Positions 47,401 through 49,880 are shown, numbered from the stretch's first letter. The stretch: 64,000 nt of DNA from Geotrypetes seraphini (GCF_902459505.1 NC_047094.1:27327241-27391240), one strand, 5' to 3'. Notes: generated from the sequence alone by a model not told the origin. Numbers and translations: made by a program.

Positions 47401-49078
47401 CATAATCTGAGGTTGAGGGGTGGTAGACTCAAGAGTAATGTTAGGAAATTCTTTACGGAGAGGGTGGTAGATGCCTGGAATGTGCTCCCGAGGGAGATGG
47501 TGGAGAGGAAAATGGTGACAAGAGTTCAAAAAAGTTTGGGATGAACACAGAGGATCTCTAATCAGAAAATAATGGTATATATTGAAGAACTAAGGCCAGT
47601 ACAGGGCAGACTTGCACGGTCTGTGTCCGTACATTTTTACATTTTTATCGGTTAATCTGCAGAAGTACAGCACTTTTTGATACTGTGTGCAGTGTGCACT
47701 GACCTGCTCGCATACAAGCCACATTAAACAGCCACCATTCAGGTATTCGAGGTAGAATTAAAAGGACCCTGTCTCCTCTTTGCAGACCACATGCCTCGGA
47801 GAGTAGAGCAGCCACTTTCTTCGAGAGCATTCCAAGCTCCTCAAAATTCAATTTCACTTCCTCTCCTCTACCATCTATCCACCAAAGAGCTGGATTTAAA
47901 GGTCTCTTTCCATCCTAGAGAATAACAGAAGGTATTAAATGATACGCTATATAGAAGTTACCATATATATATTTGAATATAAACTGAGATTTTTGGGCCA
48001 AAGAAAAATGGCCCAAAAATGGGGGTCTTGGTTTATATTTGTCCTCTGATCTGCACTCCCACTCTGCCCCCGCCTGGATCTACTGCAAGTCTTTTGTGGG
48101 CCTGCCTACAGCCCTGGTGGTCCAGTGGCATGCCAGGACTGGAGCAATCCTTCCTGCATCCTGTCCCAGCTGATTCTAAACCACCCCACCTATCTAACCT
48201 TTGTAGACCTTACCTTTAAAGCCCTGGTGGTCTAGCGGTGAAGCGGGGTAAGAGCAAGACTGAGGGAACTCTCGGCAAGCCTTTTTAATTGTAGCTCTCA
48301 TGGGGCAGGAGCGTAGGAAGATTGCTCCTGTCCTGGCTCACCGCTGGACCACCAGGACTTCAGGCAGGCTGGGTAGGAAGGAAGGGAGGGAGAGAAGGAA
48401 GGAAGGGAGGAAAGGAGGGCTGGGTGCAAGGCAGGGCACTTGAATATAAACCCCCTGTTTTGGGGTTTTTTAAATTGAAAAATGTTTTTACAATGTTACA
48501 ACACAGAAAAGTTAAGATATGGAAAATAAGCAAAAATACAATAATTTTTCATTTATACAATAAGAAAGAAGAAATTCCATCTAGCTCACTAAATGAGAAA
48601 AAGTGTTGAATATTTAAAGGGTAATATAGAAAGCAAATAATAGGGAAATAACCTGAATTTCTTAAGCAAGTCAACCTTTTTTTTCCCCCCTTTTTTTTTT
48701 GAGGGAAAAAAAGGTTACCTCGGTTTTTATTTGGATTGGTTTATATTAAGAGTATATGTGGTGCGTACAACATTTTTGTATATTATTCTCTGCGCTGAAC
48801 TGCTTTCAAGTTTTTAATAGTGGCATATAAATATTTTCTAAATTAAGTTGCATTTGTATAGAAAACCATTCTACCTTTTCCATTTCGGACCATTTGTCCA
48901 AGACATCACTTGCAAAATTAAAGTATTCTGGTGCTTCTGATCTGTACAGCTGTTTGATGGCCTCAGCGTCTGAAAGGTTCTGAGGTGCAAATACCCTGTA
49001 ATCTTTGCTGAACAGCCTGCAGGATGCCAAAGGAGTCCACAGGGCCCTAAACTCTTTGCACTTCAGTAAAATCTTCAT
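8384..49078 (-). CDS. ACSM3: ACSM3-type medium-chain acyl-CoA synthetase, whole coding span (13 exons)
   Basis: Complete spliced gene. Thirteen coding exons (48875-49078, 47704-47914, 34672-34879, 31383-31526, 28960-29113, 24650-24729, 20398-20521, 17134-17214, 16605-16706, 15291-15418, 10950-11049, 10374-10493, 8384-8470) all join in phase to 1743 nt, 580 aa plus stop. It is an ANL-superfamily acyl-CoA synthetase of mitochondria that activates fatty acids to acyl-CoA via an acyl-AMP intermediate. Seen: a basic N-terminus lacking acidic clusters (likely matrix targeting), the P-loop [12 protein letters not shown] (228-239), YGQTET (370-375), TGD (453-455), SRSDD (469-473) and the catalytic Lys of PKTISGK (K566). 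Position tail-to-tail with ERI2 supports ACSM3 over other ACSM paralogues. No disabling change was found. Confidence 0.93.
8626..9094. mobile_element. hAT-type non-autonomous element
   Basis: Ends CAGTGTTCTTCAACC...GGTTGAAAAACACTG with perfect 8-bp duplications TCCTAGAG at 8618-8625 and 9095-9102. It contains repeated GGTCCACAG motifs and no transposase. Located in ACSM3 intron 12. Confidence 0.93.
9629..9893. repeat. 53-bp tandem repeat, five copies
   Basis: Five contiguous units starting at 9629, 9682, 9735, 9788 and 9841, each opening CAATACTGAGCCCCAGGCAG and nearly identical (one visible C/T difference in the last). The unit's end (GTAGGTGACGGCAG) belongs to a CR1-type 3' UTR whose remainder follows at 9894-9925. 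No spacers, so not a CRISPR. Confidence 0.95.
9938..10110. mobile_element. Palindromic MITE, GGGCTCCTTTTAC family
   Basis: Ends GGGCTCCTTTTACTAAG and CTTAGTAAAAGGAGCCC, flanked on both sides by TTA. The interior is GCGCTAGC/GCTAACG-rich and inversely repeated. No coding sequence. Confidence 0.85.
10374..10493 (-). CDS. ACSM3: ACSM3 coding exon 12
   Basis: 120 nt (40 codons). Acceptor TTCCTAG, then [20 protein letters not shown] and [20 protein letters not shown], with donor GTAAGT. Confidence 0.95.
10950..11049 (-). CDS. ACSM3: ACSM3 coding exon 11
   Basis: 100 nt. It completes a Gly codon and reads [20 protein letters not shown] and [13 protein letters not shown], with donor GTGAGA. This is the start of the mobile C-terminal lid domain. 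Confidence 0.95.
11262..11425 (-). mobile_element. CR1 3' UTR fragment
   Basis: GCCTTACTAGGTCAGACCAA, TCAAGCCCAGTAGCCCG and CTCACGGTGGCCAATCCAGG; the same sequence is at 58995-59110. It reads as the inverted 3' end of a CR1-like element. Confidence 0.7.
11428..12373 (+). mobile_element. CR1 LINE, ORF2 3' third with 3' UTR
   Basis: Starts at the reverse-transcriptase [12 protein letters not shown] motif and runs through [50 protein letters not shown] and [18 protein letters not shown]. Several in-frame stops (for example after MKPLA, and HLE followed by a stop) show it is dead. Ends CTTATGTTCTTA. 5' truncated. Confidence 0.93.
12428..12512 (-). mobile_element. CR1 3' end fragment
   Basis: AACATAAGAATAGCCATACT, then AGTCAGACC and CCAGTATCCTG: the reverse complement of a CR1 3' tail. 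Confidence 0.7.
12535..13012 (+). mobile_element. L1-type LINE, ORF2 end and 3' UTR
   Basis: [18 protein letters not shown]..., then [19 protein letters not shown] and [11 protein letters not shown], parallel to the L1 tails at 40.5 and 51.9 kb. The 3' UTR ends near TTCAATAAAATTTTGG, followed by a C run. Confidence 0.75.
13030..13350 (-). mobile_element. Decayed CR1 fragment
   Basis: Minus-strand translation resembles the CR1 C-terminus with many breaks. CAGAGGTTAACTATTCTCAG and CTCTTTAGTCTTTCCTCATG match antisense CR1 consensus segments seen elsewhere here. Confidence 0.65.
13362..14154 (-). mobile_element. CR1 LINE, 3' third
   Basis: Minus-strand protein shows [52 protein letters not shown] and [19 protein letters not shown], followed by a 3' UTR with GGTCAGACC and AACATAAGAAG. 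It has frameshifts and is dead. Confidence 0.9.
14657..14804. mobile_element. Palindromic MITE, GGGCTCCTTTTAC family
   Basis: GGGCTCCTTTTACAAAGGTG at the left and CGCTAGAAGGAGCCC at the right, with CTA on both flanks. GCGCTAG/GCTAGCG inverted core. Confidence 0.8.
15291..15418 (-). CDS. ACSM3: ACSM3 coding exon 10
   Basis: 128 nt. Acceptor TTTGACTAG, then [20 protein letters not shown] and [20 protein letters not shown]. The TGD and SRSDD motifs contact ATP and form the hinge to the C-terminal lid domain. Donor GTAGGT. Confidence 0.95.
16015..16470. repeat. Unclassified interspersed repeat
   Basis: Begins GGCCAGATATTCAAAACGAT and contains CACTGAATATTAGCACTGAC and CAGTACCTGGACATATGCC. Phrases of this kind (GAATATTCAGCACTAGCC) recur at 33895-33990. 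No terminal repeats resolved. Confidence 0.4.
16605..16706 (-). CDS. ACSM3: ACSM3 coding exon 9
   Basis: 102 nt (34 codons). Acceptor CTGTTTCAG, then [20 protein letters not shown] and [14 protein letters not shown], with donor GTAAGG. The exon is as long as the corresponding segment of human ACSM3. Confidence 0.94.
17134..17214 (-). CDS. ACSM3: ACSM3 coding exon 8
   Basis: 81 nt. Acceptor TTTGATGCAG, then [20 protein letters not shown] and SGAFEVQ, ending at a GTAGAG donor. In-frame readthrough into the intron on either side is not coding. Confidence 0.94.
17822..17996. mobile_element. hAT-type palindromic MITE
   Basis: 175 bp, almost a full palindrome, with ends CAGGGGTGTCC / GGACACCCCTG. 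Perfect 8-bp duplications TCCTAGAC at 17814-17821 and 17997-18004. The core has inverted ATGCATATTCATTG. Intron 7 of ACSM3. Confidence 0.95.
18160..18690. repeat. Unclassified GC-rich repeat with CGATCGG motifs
   Basis: Contains GCGGGAATCCCGCTGCG, GCAATGCGGTTAAAAGCATTGC and repeated ATCGGTTT / GATCGGG words, with one AAACCGAT-type inverted match. Looks like a non-coding transposon relic; ends unresolved. Confidence 0.35.
18870..19510 (-). mobile_element. L2-type LINE, 3' end
   Basis: Minus-strand protein ends in [20 protein letters not shown] and [17 protein letters not shown], the typical L2/Rex-like ORF2 terminus, followed by an AT-rich 3' UTR finishing TTGAAACTTGAA. 5' truncated. Confidence 0.85.
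19735..20340. repeat. Unclassified repeat with CAAGTGC/GCACTTGG inverted ends
   Basis: Contains GGCACTTGGATGTCC / GGACGTCCAAGTGC at its right end and repeated GGCCATTTTCAAAAATTGAA-like phrases. No coding content. The right edge abuts ACSM3 exon 7. Classification open. Confidence 0.35.
20398..20521 (-). CDS. ACSM3: ACSM3 coding exon 7
   Basis: 124 nt. Acceptor TTATACAG, then [20 protein letters not shown] and [12 protein letters not shown]. The YGQTET motif binds the adenylate. The donor is read as GTTATG, a poor match to consensus, but the only one that joins exon 8 in phase. Confidence 0.92.
20590..21064. other. ACSM3 intron 7/6 boundary stretch, AT-rich
   Basis: Intron 6 sequence of high AT content. 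An inverted pair GAAGGCAAAATCCC / GGCATTTTGCCTTC lies at about 20671-20720. The part ending GCTAATAAAGCTTTTCAACC at 21055 looks like a repeat end. No gene seen. Confidence 0.35.
21125..21665 (+). mobile_element. CR1-like LINE 3' end split by a hAT MITE
   Basis: GGGTTTAAAAATGGATTGGT... CTGTTGGAAACAGGATATTG, then after the hAT element CATTTGTCTGACCCAGTAT and a TTATGTTCTTA tail. The reading order is restored when 21311-21628 is removed. Confidence 0.75.
21311..21620. mobile_element. hAT-type MITE, short relative of 2783-4099
   Basis: Ends CAGTGGTCTCCAAC / GAGACCACTG, with perfect 8-bp duplications GCCTAGAT at 21303-21310 and 21621-21628. It shares both ends with the 1.3-kb element in ERI2. The host is a CR1 3' UTR, so it is younger than that CR1. 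Confidence 0.95.
21958..22295. mobile_element. piggyBac-type MITE
   Basis: Terminal CCCTTTCAGGACC and GGACCAGAAAGGG, flanked on each side by TTAA (21954-21957 and 22296-22299). 338 bp, no transposase. TTAA duplication with CCCTTT ends is characteristic of piggyBac. Confidence 0.9.
22433..23763 (-). mobile_element. L2-type LINE, reverse-transcriptase half and 3' end
   Basis: 3' end is a (CATAA)n run at 22433-22455. The minus-strand reading shows [20 protein letters not shown] and YADDISI (reverse transcriptase), [11 protein letters not shown], then [13 protein letters not shown] and [20 protein letters not shown]. Frameshifted and dead. Confidence 0.92.
23776..24118 (-). mobile_element. CR1 LINE, 3' end
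   Basis: Minus strand gives [40 protein letters not shown] and ALSEAVI, then a 3' UTR ending CATAAGAACATAAG-type tail (inverted). Confidence 0.9.
24250..24445 (-). mobile_element. L2-type LINE fragment
   Basis: [20 protein letters not shown] and [19 protein letters not shown] on the minus strand, in the same order as the L2 pieces at 22.4 and 52.6 kb. Separated from CR1 by a G-rich patch. Confidence 0.7.
24650..24729 (-). CDS. ACSM3: ACSM3 coding exon 6
   Basis: 80 nt between TATTCTAG and GTAAGT. It reads [20 protein letters not shown] and then VRQDLS plus AG. Too short to stand out as an open frame, but it fits exactly in phase between exons 5 and 7. Confidence 0.93.
25025..25315. repeat. 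GC-rich unclassified repeat with inverted core
   Basis: GAACTTGCTGTCCGCG and GCGGACACCGACAGCAAGTTC form opposed copies around 25105-25185. A G-rich relative sits at 24125-24250. No coding support; small open frames here are incidental. Confidence 0.4.
25318..25894 (+). mobile_element. L2-type LINE fragment (left piece)
   Basis: Plus strand shows a decayed reverse transcriptase ([13 protein letters not shown]..., [20 protein letters not shown]). It continues after the ORF1-only L1 at 27675, so that L1 is the younger insertion. Confidence 0.65.
25897..26160 (+). repeat. 131-bp tandem 5' monomers of the L1
   Basis: Two copies beginning GGGCTGACTGAAGTTCTG at 25897 and 26028, each ending ACCAACGGTGAGCCGCGGA. 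They lie directly upstream of ORF1 and are CpG-richer than the flanks. By analogy with mouse L1 they may be promoter units; this is inference. Confidence 0.9.
26259..27443 (+). CDS. L1 ORF1 protein, uninterrupted (394 aa)
   Basis: Starts MGKRKAKII. It has an acidic/Ser-rich N-terminal region, then a coiled-coil-like stretch at about 115-200 ([36 protein letters not shown]). An RRM-like segment follows (LRSLNFP, about 205), and a C-terminal domain ([15 protein letters not shown]...). Order and spacing match L1 ORF1p, an RNA-binding trimer. No stop or frameshift along the frame. Confidence 0.88.
   Translation: MGKRKAKIISTTISGPMDRHLCHIPVTALEGKPDLQTQSVSLSSGEPTPPPQPVQFSLEKDDSDSIVDSDSSPLHSFELELDAKSIIEGKQLFSVSPVSMPTGPVHRPELGNKVVTLQDVWTVVNRIENSLQGTVVKLCQFSSEITSKVTEHDAQLALIEKKIDKVEASVSVMQSCAVSNVKDNTLLHLQMEKMENAMRSRNLRSLNFPISHYLSHLELLKMYFKNVLSYTKIESFIPDNLYYIPSGVKVVSEEGDKDQLVSPDSLNISQFLELSKDFIAKRATLLVTFKTDIEKQDILKLYFINKNAFFCGQQINVFPDVSKQTQYRRKQFLQLKTWVLGVGASFFLKFPCKCLVTYQNVRYVFVDPVHLENFLQDKNKVNILPETNTEIEVE
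27675..27877 (+). mobile_element. L2-type LINE fragment (right piece)
   Basis: Continues the L2 at 25318-25894: [14 protein letters not shown] and an L2-like 3' segment (CTGTAAACTGCAATGATTC). It is interrupted again by the hairpin-ended element at 27878. Confidence 0.6.
27878..28650 (-). mobile_element. Helitron-like hairpin-ended element, second copy
   Basis: Read on the minus strand: ACTAGTATTTTAGCCCGTTA, then a TAACGGG hairpin, G-rich tandem units (GGGAAGTGG, TGCTGCTGCACAG) at 28400-28600, and a right end with a GCGCATGCGC hairpin followed by CTAG. Both ends match the copy at 1118-2186; the interiors differ. An internal inverted pair GCACTCTACACAC / GTGTGTAGAGTGC lies at about 28220-28370. 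Confidence 0.55.
28675..28858. mobile_element. Palindromic MITE, GGGCTCCTTTTAC family
   Basis: GGGCTCCTTTTACTCAGCTG at the left, CTTAGTGAAAGGAGCCC at the right, with a TAT flank on both sides. Core holds inverted GCCAGCATTGAGCTGGC. Confidence 0.88.
28960..29113 (-). CDS. ACSM3: ACSM3 coding exon 5
   Basis: 154 nt. Acceptor CATTATCAG, then [20 protein letters not shown] and [20 protein letters not shown], ending MLE at a GTAAGA donor. Very close to the matching stretch of mammalian ACSM3. Confidence 0.96.
29215..29410. mobile_element. hAT-type palindromic MITE
   Basis: Ends CAGTGGTTCCCAACCCT / AGGGTTGGGAACCAGTG. 8-bp flanks CTTTAATA and CTTTAATC (7 of 8). Arms carry GGGTTTTCAGGCTAGCCCTAA. 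Intron 4 of ACSM3. Confidence 0.92.
29809..30004. mobile_element. hAT-type palindromic MITE, same family as 29215
   Basis: 196 bp, CAGTGATTCCCAACCCTG ... AGGGTTGGGAACCACTG with perfect 8-bp duplications ATCTAGTC on both sides. Same family and length as the copy 600 bp away. Confidence 0.95.
30272..30462. mobile_element. hAT-type palindromic MITE, CAGGGGTAGGCAA type
   Basis: CAGGGGTAGGCAATTCCGG ... GGAATTGCCTACCCCTA with perfect 8-bp duplications CCCTAGAA. Arms contain AGGATATCCACAATAAATAT. A sister copy is at 60756-60949. Confidence 0.94.
30646..30800. mobile_element. Decayed hAT-type palindromic MITE
   Basis: CAGTGCTCAGCCCAGGCC at the left and an inverted TGGGTGTGCCCTGGGGACTG-like arm at the right, with ATGAATATGCATG in the core. 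No clear duplication. Confidence 0.65.
30990..31135 (-). mobile_element. SINE (MIR/CORE-like), inverted
   Basis: Reverse complement contains GTGACTCTGTGCAAGGCACT and a tRNA-like GGTTAGTGCAGCAGCC box region. Same architecture as the SINE at 49497. Not a functional tRNA gene. Confidence 0.7.
31160..31340 (-). mobile_element. SINE (MIR/CORE-like), inverted, second copy
   Basis: Reverse complement reads GTGACCCTGGGCAAGTTGC and a tRNA-like head with GGCTCAACTGGTAGAGCTTC and GAGATCAAATCCCGG. It directly precedes ACSM3 exon 4. Confidence 0.75.
31383..31526 (-). CDS. ACSM3: ACSM3 coding exon 4 (ATP-binding P-loop)
   Basis: 144 nt after a TTTTAAAG acceptor. It encodes the AMP-binding signature [12 protein letters not shown], then [16 protein letters not shown], and ends in AG at a GTGCGG donor, which is weak but the only one keeping phase with exon 5. 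Confidence 0.93.
31609..31895. mobile_element. Two adjacent palindromic MITEs
   Basis: 31609-31725: CTCTTTTACAAAGCC ... GGCTATGTAAAAGAG with inverted GGCCCCGAAGC. 31725-31895: GGGTCCTTTTATCAAGCCAC ... CGGCTTGATAAAAGGACCC. Both are GCTAAC/GTTAGC-rich. Confidence 0.75.
32200..32310 (+). mobile_element. L2-type LINE 3' end
   Basis: CACCCCCTAGAAATTTGATT, then AAGCGGTATAAAAATTTTTT and ATAAACTTGAAACTTG, an L2 3' tail pattern. Confidence 0.6.
32533..32990 (-). mobile_element. CR1 LINE, 3' end inside the foldback arm
   Basis: Minus strand: [59 protein letters not shown], then a 3' UTR with GGTCAGACT and AACATAAGAATTGCC. Confidence 0.9.
33218..33475 (-). mobile_element. CR1 3' end in the foldback loop
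   Basis: AACATAAGAATATAAGAAAT, GCTGGGTCAGACCAGTGG, then CCACTCTCTGGGTGAAGAAG: inverted CR1 3' UTR and C-terminal coding end. Confidence 0.85.
34560..34665 (+). mobile_element. L2-type LINE 3' end fragment
   Basis: GTATACCACTTAGAAATTAT and AAGCGATAGTATCAAATTTT, ending TAAATAAACCTGAAAC. It lies next to the donor of ACSM3 exon 3. Confidence 0.55.
34672..34879 (-). CDS. ACSM3: ACSM3 coding exon 3
   Basis: Completes the split Gly and reads [20 protein letters not shown]..., ending ...YKDLL plus AG at a GTAAAT donor. 208 nt. LIPGTTQL is diagnostic for the ACSM family. The intron between this exon and exon 2 is 12.8 kb because of nested transposons. Confidence 0.96.
34965..35356 (-). mobile_element. 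Older CR1 family, 3' UTR piece (left of young CR1)
   Basis: Contains AGTAAATGACGGCAGTTAAA, GTCTGCCCAAATATAC and TTCTTCAATATATACCAGTA. Together with 39234-39600 it forms one inverted older CR1. The join is seen by comparison with the plus-strand copy at 47155-47640. Confidence 0.8.
35357..36043 (+). CDS. CR1 ORF1, SGNH/esterase-like domain (5' truncated)
   Basis: Open frame of 228 codons without its natural start. It reads [16 protein letters not shown] (the GDS of the SGNH nucleophile block), [17 protein letters not shown] (the GTND block), and ends with [16 protein letters not shown] (the catalytic DxxH block). Esterase-type domains are known in ORF1 of several CR1 families. No internal stop. 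Confidence 0.88.
   Translation, partial: EDEVGDIRTPGGRERTQNDVPPFEEPKTISRVALEEEDWPYTIDVDLRPPRNPRIKKMGIIVGDSIIRHVDSHTAGGREDRVVTCLPGARVKDVANRISRIIDSTRGEDTAVLIHVGTNDVSGRKYDREKMKCQLRSLGRQLKIREVKVAFSEILPVPRADGKRQGELQAINAWMRRWCEEEGFDFVRNWTAFWGKSKYYRNDGLHLNKEGARVLAGNMKKAIEKALN
36079..39117 (+). CDS. CR1 ORF2: endonuclease and reverse transcriptase, uninterrupted (1012 aa)
   Basis: Begins [11 protein letters not shown], 35 nt after the ORF1 stop. The N-terminal region is acidic. The APE-type endonuclease spans about 75-300 with [31 protein letters not shown] and LGTSDHNVI. The reverse transcriptase spans about 480-780 with [52 protein letters not shown] and FADDTK. A CR1 C-terminal domain ends it ([17 protein letters not shown]). 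All expected catalytic Asp, Asn and His residues are visible. Confidence 0.93.
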   Translation: MARTTGCPDEGAMGNYSYTGGDDLTANKEDKAGRDNSDTGGDDRTANKGDNTGAVKDNVKETVGTAKSRKSKKVTRRELKCMYTNARSLGNKMGELETIARHDKLEIIAITETWWNEENKWDTVLQGYKLYRRDRVGQKGGGIALYVQEGIESVEVATTETKEKLESLWVKIPGQNSADTKIGLYYRPPGQAEETDSEMIEEIKQECKTGNVIILGDFNFPRIDWKLGTSNCGKEAKFLEVLGDCFLEQMVKEPTRGNATLDLVLNGLTGPTKEVEVTVPLGTSDHNVINFKLDIGNRKRAKTLTKTFNFKKGKYDRMRAMVKQRLKKKVDKLETVDQAWFLLKNTITEAQNLHIPRISKEGRTKGKGEPAWLTRQVRVAIKEKKDSFKKWKHMKTIEAWKIHKDDQKKCHKAVRDAKKDYEEKIAQEAKNFKPFFRYVKGKKPAKEAVGPLDDQGRKGYIKEDKQIADKLNSFFASVFTEEDTAKIPEAVKVFSGVIEDSLTTVEVELDQIYYQIDKLKSDKSPGPDGIHPRVLKELKVEIGELLQKLANLTIRTGQIPEDWKIANVTPIFKKGSRGEPGNYRPVSLTSVPGKMIEALIKDSIVRHLDTHDLMKPSQHGFRKGKSCLTNLLQFFETVNKQIDSGMPVDIIYLDFQKAFDKVPHERLLRKLQSHGIEGDIQRWIGKWLENRKQRVGINGKFSDWEKVTSGVPQGSVLGPILFNIYINDLEDGISSEIIKFADDTKLCRAIRSQEDSEELQSDLYQLEKWAEQWQMKFNVEKCKVMHLGSKNKEYEYRMSGATLGKSEQEKDLGVLIDRTLKPSAQCAAAAKKANRMLGMIKKGITSRSEKVIMPLYRAMVRPHLEYCVQHWSPNLKKDIKLLERVQRRATKLIRGMENLEYEERLKKLGLFSLEKRRLRGDMIETFKMLKGIDKIEQENKLFTLSNATRTRGHGLKLRGDKSRTNVRKYCFTQRVVDAWNALPKEVIKESTVLGFKGKLDTHLLMRGIEGYG
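39234..39715 (-). mobile_element. Older CR1 piece plus shared non-CR1 flank
   Basis: Minus strand: [20 protein letters not shown] and [20 protein letters not shown]. The adjoining stretch (39600-39715) is not CR1-like but is shared, inverted, with 47040-47160. The older CR1 continues at 34965-35356. Confidence 0.85.
39830..41540 (+). mobile_element. Decayed CR1 LINE, split by an L1
   Basis: 39830-40150 shows [20 protein letters not shown] and [20 protein letters not shown]. 40741-41540 shows [31 protein letters not shown] and [19 protein letters not shown]. Several frameshifts and stops. The L1 at 40155-40740 separates the pieces. Confidence 0.85.
40155..40740 (-). mobile_element. L1-type LINE 3' end, inverted
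   Basis: A T-to-A run at 40161-40178 is the inverted poly-A with AATAAAGATTT. The minus-strand reading gives [40 protein letters not shown] and [11 protein letters not shown]. 5' truncated. Confidence 0.9.
41839..42638. mobile_element. Tigger/pogo-like mariner-family element
   Basis: TA on both sides. Ends CGCGTCTCCCTCCATATTC and (inverted) CACTTCTCCCTCCGTACTC. The interior contains GCGAATAACTTTTTT/CGCGAATA-type inverted words near the left end and a G/T run at 42540-42570. 800 bp with no transposase recognised. Confidence 0.7.
42780..42875 (+). mobile_element. CR1-like 3' tail
   Basis: GGCCTGCATTGGCCACTGTT, AGAAACAGGATCCCGGACTT and CTTTGATCTGTCCCAGTATG. Confidence 0.65.
42876..43407 (+). 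mobile_element. L2-type LINE 3' end
   Basis: [37 protein letters not shown], then a 3' UTR with GTAAACCGTGTCGAGCTCC and a (GATTA)n tail at 43385-43405. Same family as the inverted L2 at 52458. Confidence 0.9.
43459..43690. repeat. Near-perfect 230-bp palindrome
   Basis: Arms run from GAACAAACAAACAAAAGACT to AGTCTTTTGTTTGTTTGTTC, centred on CCGAAACACGGACCGTG. Each arm contains TTACCAGGTAAGGGACC or its inverse. No duplication of the target was resolved. Confidence 0.85.
43823..44640 (-). mobile_element. L2-type LINE 3' end, split by a hAT MITE
   Basis: A (TAATAA)n tail at 43823-43838, then minus-strand [40 protein letters not shown] and [17 protein letters not shown]. The hAT MITE at 44127-44299 interrupts it. 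Confidence 0.88.
44127..44299. mobile_element. hAT-type palindromic MITE
   Basis: CAGGGGTCTCAAAGTCCC ... GGGACTTTGAGACCCCTG with flanks CTCTAACC / CTCTAACT (7 of 8). Same family as 17822-17996 by its GTCGGGTTTTCAGGATTTCC arms. Confidence 0.93.
44970..45290 (+). mobile_element. LINE (L2-like) C-terminal fragment
   Basis: [34 protein letters not shown] and [20 protein letters not shown], ending [10 protein letters not shown]. It directly abuts the mariner element. Confidence 0.75.
45295..46566 (-). mobile_element. mariner transposon, broken, split by a CR1 tail
   Basis: TA duplications at 45293-45294 and 46567-46568. Inverted ends TGAGATCTGGCAATTAAG and (inverse) CGAGGACTGACAATTAAG. Minus-strand transposase pieces: [54 protein letters not shown] (catalytic D region) and [20 protein letters not shown] (DD34D-type third motif). 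A CR1 3' UTR fragment is inserted at about 45860-45945. The DNA-binding region and middle carry deletions and frameshifts. Confidence 0.92.
45860..45945 (-). mobile_element. CR1 3' UTR fragment inside mariner
   Basis: AACATAGTAGATGACGGCAG, then ATAAAGACCCGAATGATCC and CAGTCTGCCCAACC, the same 3' UTR seen at 34970 and 9870. Confidence 0.75.
46950..47055. repeat. (AT)n microsatellite
   Basis: Alternating AT runs, interrupted by CACATAATAATT, with ATTATTATGTGATATGATTA on the left. Confidence 0.9.
47040..47640 (+). mobile_element. Older CR1 family, 3' end, with shared 5' flank
   Basis: [60 protein letters not shown], then 3' UTR with GAACTAAGGCCAGTACAGGG. The upstream 47040-47160 (TTCCAATAAAAGATATTG) is not CR1 but is also present, inverted, next to 39234. 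It ends just before the exon 2 donor. Confidence 0.88.
47704..47914 (-). CDS. ACSM3: ACSM3 coding exon 2
   Basis: Acceptor CTCTAG, then [20 protein letters not shown]..., [16 protein letters not shown] and NVACMRA, ending one base into a Gly codon at a GTCAGT donor. 211 nt. The start of the adenylation domain. Confidence 0.95.
47965..48760. mobile_element. MITE with GAATATAAAC ends, interrupted
   Basis: Left TATATATTTGAATATAAACT, right GGTTTATATTAAGAGTATAT, arms with TTTTGGGCC / GGCCCAAAAAT. The interior has a GGAAGGAAGGGAGG run. A T-rich piece at about 48460-48660 looks like a later insertion. Lies in ACSM3 intron 1. Confidence 0.6.
48875..49078 (-). CDS. ACSM3: ACSM3 coding exon 1 (start and mitochondrial leader)
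   Basis: Begins at ATG ([14 protein letters not shown]...) and ends ...DKWSEMEK before a GTAG donor. It has 68 codons with an N-terminal basic/hydrophobic leader, and the segment [16 protein letters not shown] is typical of ACSM proteins. Upstream on the minus strand, an AG after a pyrimidine-rich tract (CTACCTCTCACTGTAG) suggests the ATG exon follows a noncoding 5' exon. Confidence 0.9.
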
Positions 49079-49259
49079 AGCTGCAAACGATGCTGGATCC
49101 TGTATTACTTCTACTTTGTTACCTACAGTGAGAGGTAGATCAGAACCAAATTGATTGAATCACTGTTTGGTTGTATGACACTTTAGTCTTGCAAAATGTA
49201 TATAGCATAGTAGAGAATAGTTAATTTTTTTCATATTTTCTTTTTGTAATTTACCCCTC

Positions 49260-49345
49260 TCCTCCCCCCCTTTTTACAAAGCTGCATTAGGCTTATCGCC
49301 GGCTGCGGTGGTATTAGCGCCGCTGCTCAAAGAATTCCTATGAGT
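49260..49345. mobile_element. Half copy of a palindromic MITE
   Basis: CCCCCTTTTTACAAAGCTGC, GCGGTGGTATTAGCGCCGCT. One arm only; the other is missing or degraded. Confidence 0.55.
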
Positions 49346-49496
49346 GTCAGAGCTAAACGCAGCTTCCCCCCAAAAAAAAAAGGGTGGGGTGGGGATTAAT
49401 TTCAATTTTACTGCAAATATAGCAGAAAAGGAAATATGACCATACAGCATAAAGAACCCCCCCCCCCCACCGAAAAAGCAATTAAATCCCACATCA

Positions 49497-49880
49497 TAGT
49501 GCATCGTAGTGCAGTGGTTAGAGCTACATGAGGTTATGGGTTTGAGTCCCACACTGCTCCTTGTGTCCCTGGGCAAGTCACTTGAGGCTCCTTTTACTAA
49601 GCTGCGGTAGCGTTTTTAGCGCGCGCTGATACGTGGAAAAACTAACACCAGCTCAATGGAGGCGTTAGTGTCTAGCGCGCGGGGCATTGTAGCGTGCACT
49701 AAGCGTGCACTAAAACTGCTAGCTTAGCTTAGTAAAAGGAGCTCTTAATCCCTATTGCCCCAGGTCCATTAGATAGAGTGGGAGTCTGCCGGGCCAATTC
49801 GGGAATAATGCTTAAGTACCTGAATGATTTGTAATCTGCATAGAATTGTAGGATATGCAGCATATAAATTATTAAAAAAA
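49497..49880 (+). mobile_element. MIR/CORE-like SINE split by a MITE
   Basis: tRNA-like head GTAGTGCAGTGGTTAGAGCT with a B-box GGTTTGAGTCC, then TGGGCAAGTCACTT. After the MITE (49577-49746) the SINE resumes TTAATCCCTATTGCCCCAGG with a tail ending ATAAATTATTAAAAAAAG. Not a functional tRNA gene. Confidence 0.8.
49577..49743. mobile_element. Palindromic MITE inserted in SINE, CTT duplication
   Basis: GAGGCTCCTTTTACTAAGCT ... AGCTTAGTAAAAGGAGCT. The 3-bp CTT is repeated on both sides of the break in the SINE (CACTT / CTTAATCC), which dates the insertion after the SINE. Confidence 0.9.

Noticed and set aside
49497-49577. tRNA gene candidate
   Set aside because: The A/B-box-like sequence continues into a SINE body with CORE/L2-type tail and is split by a MITE; similar copies occur inverted at 31 kb.
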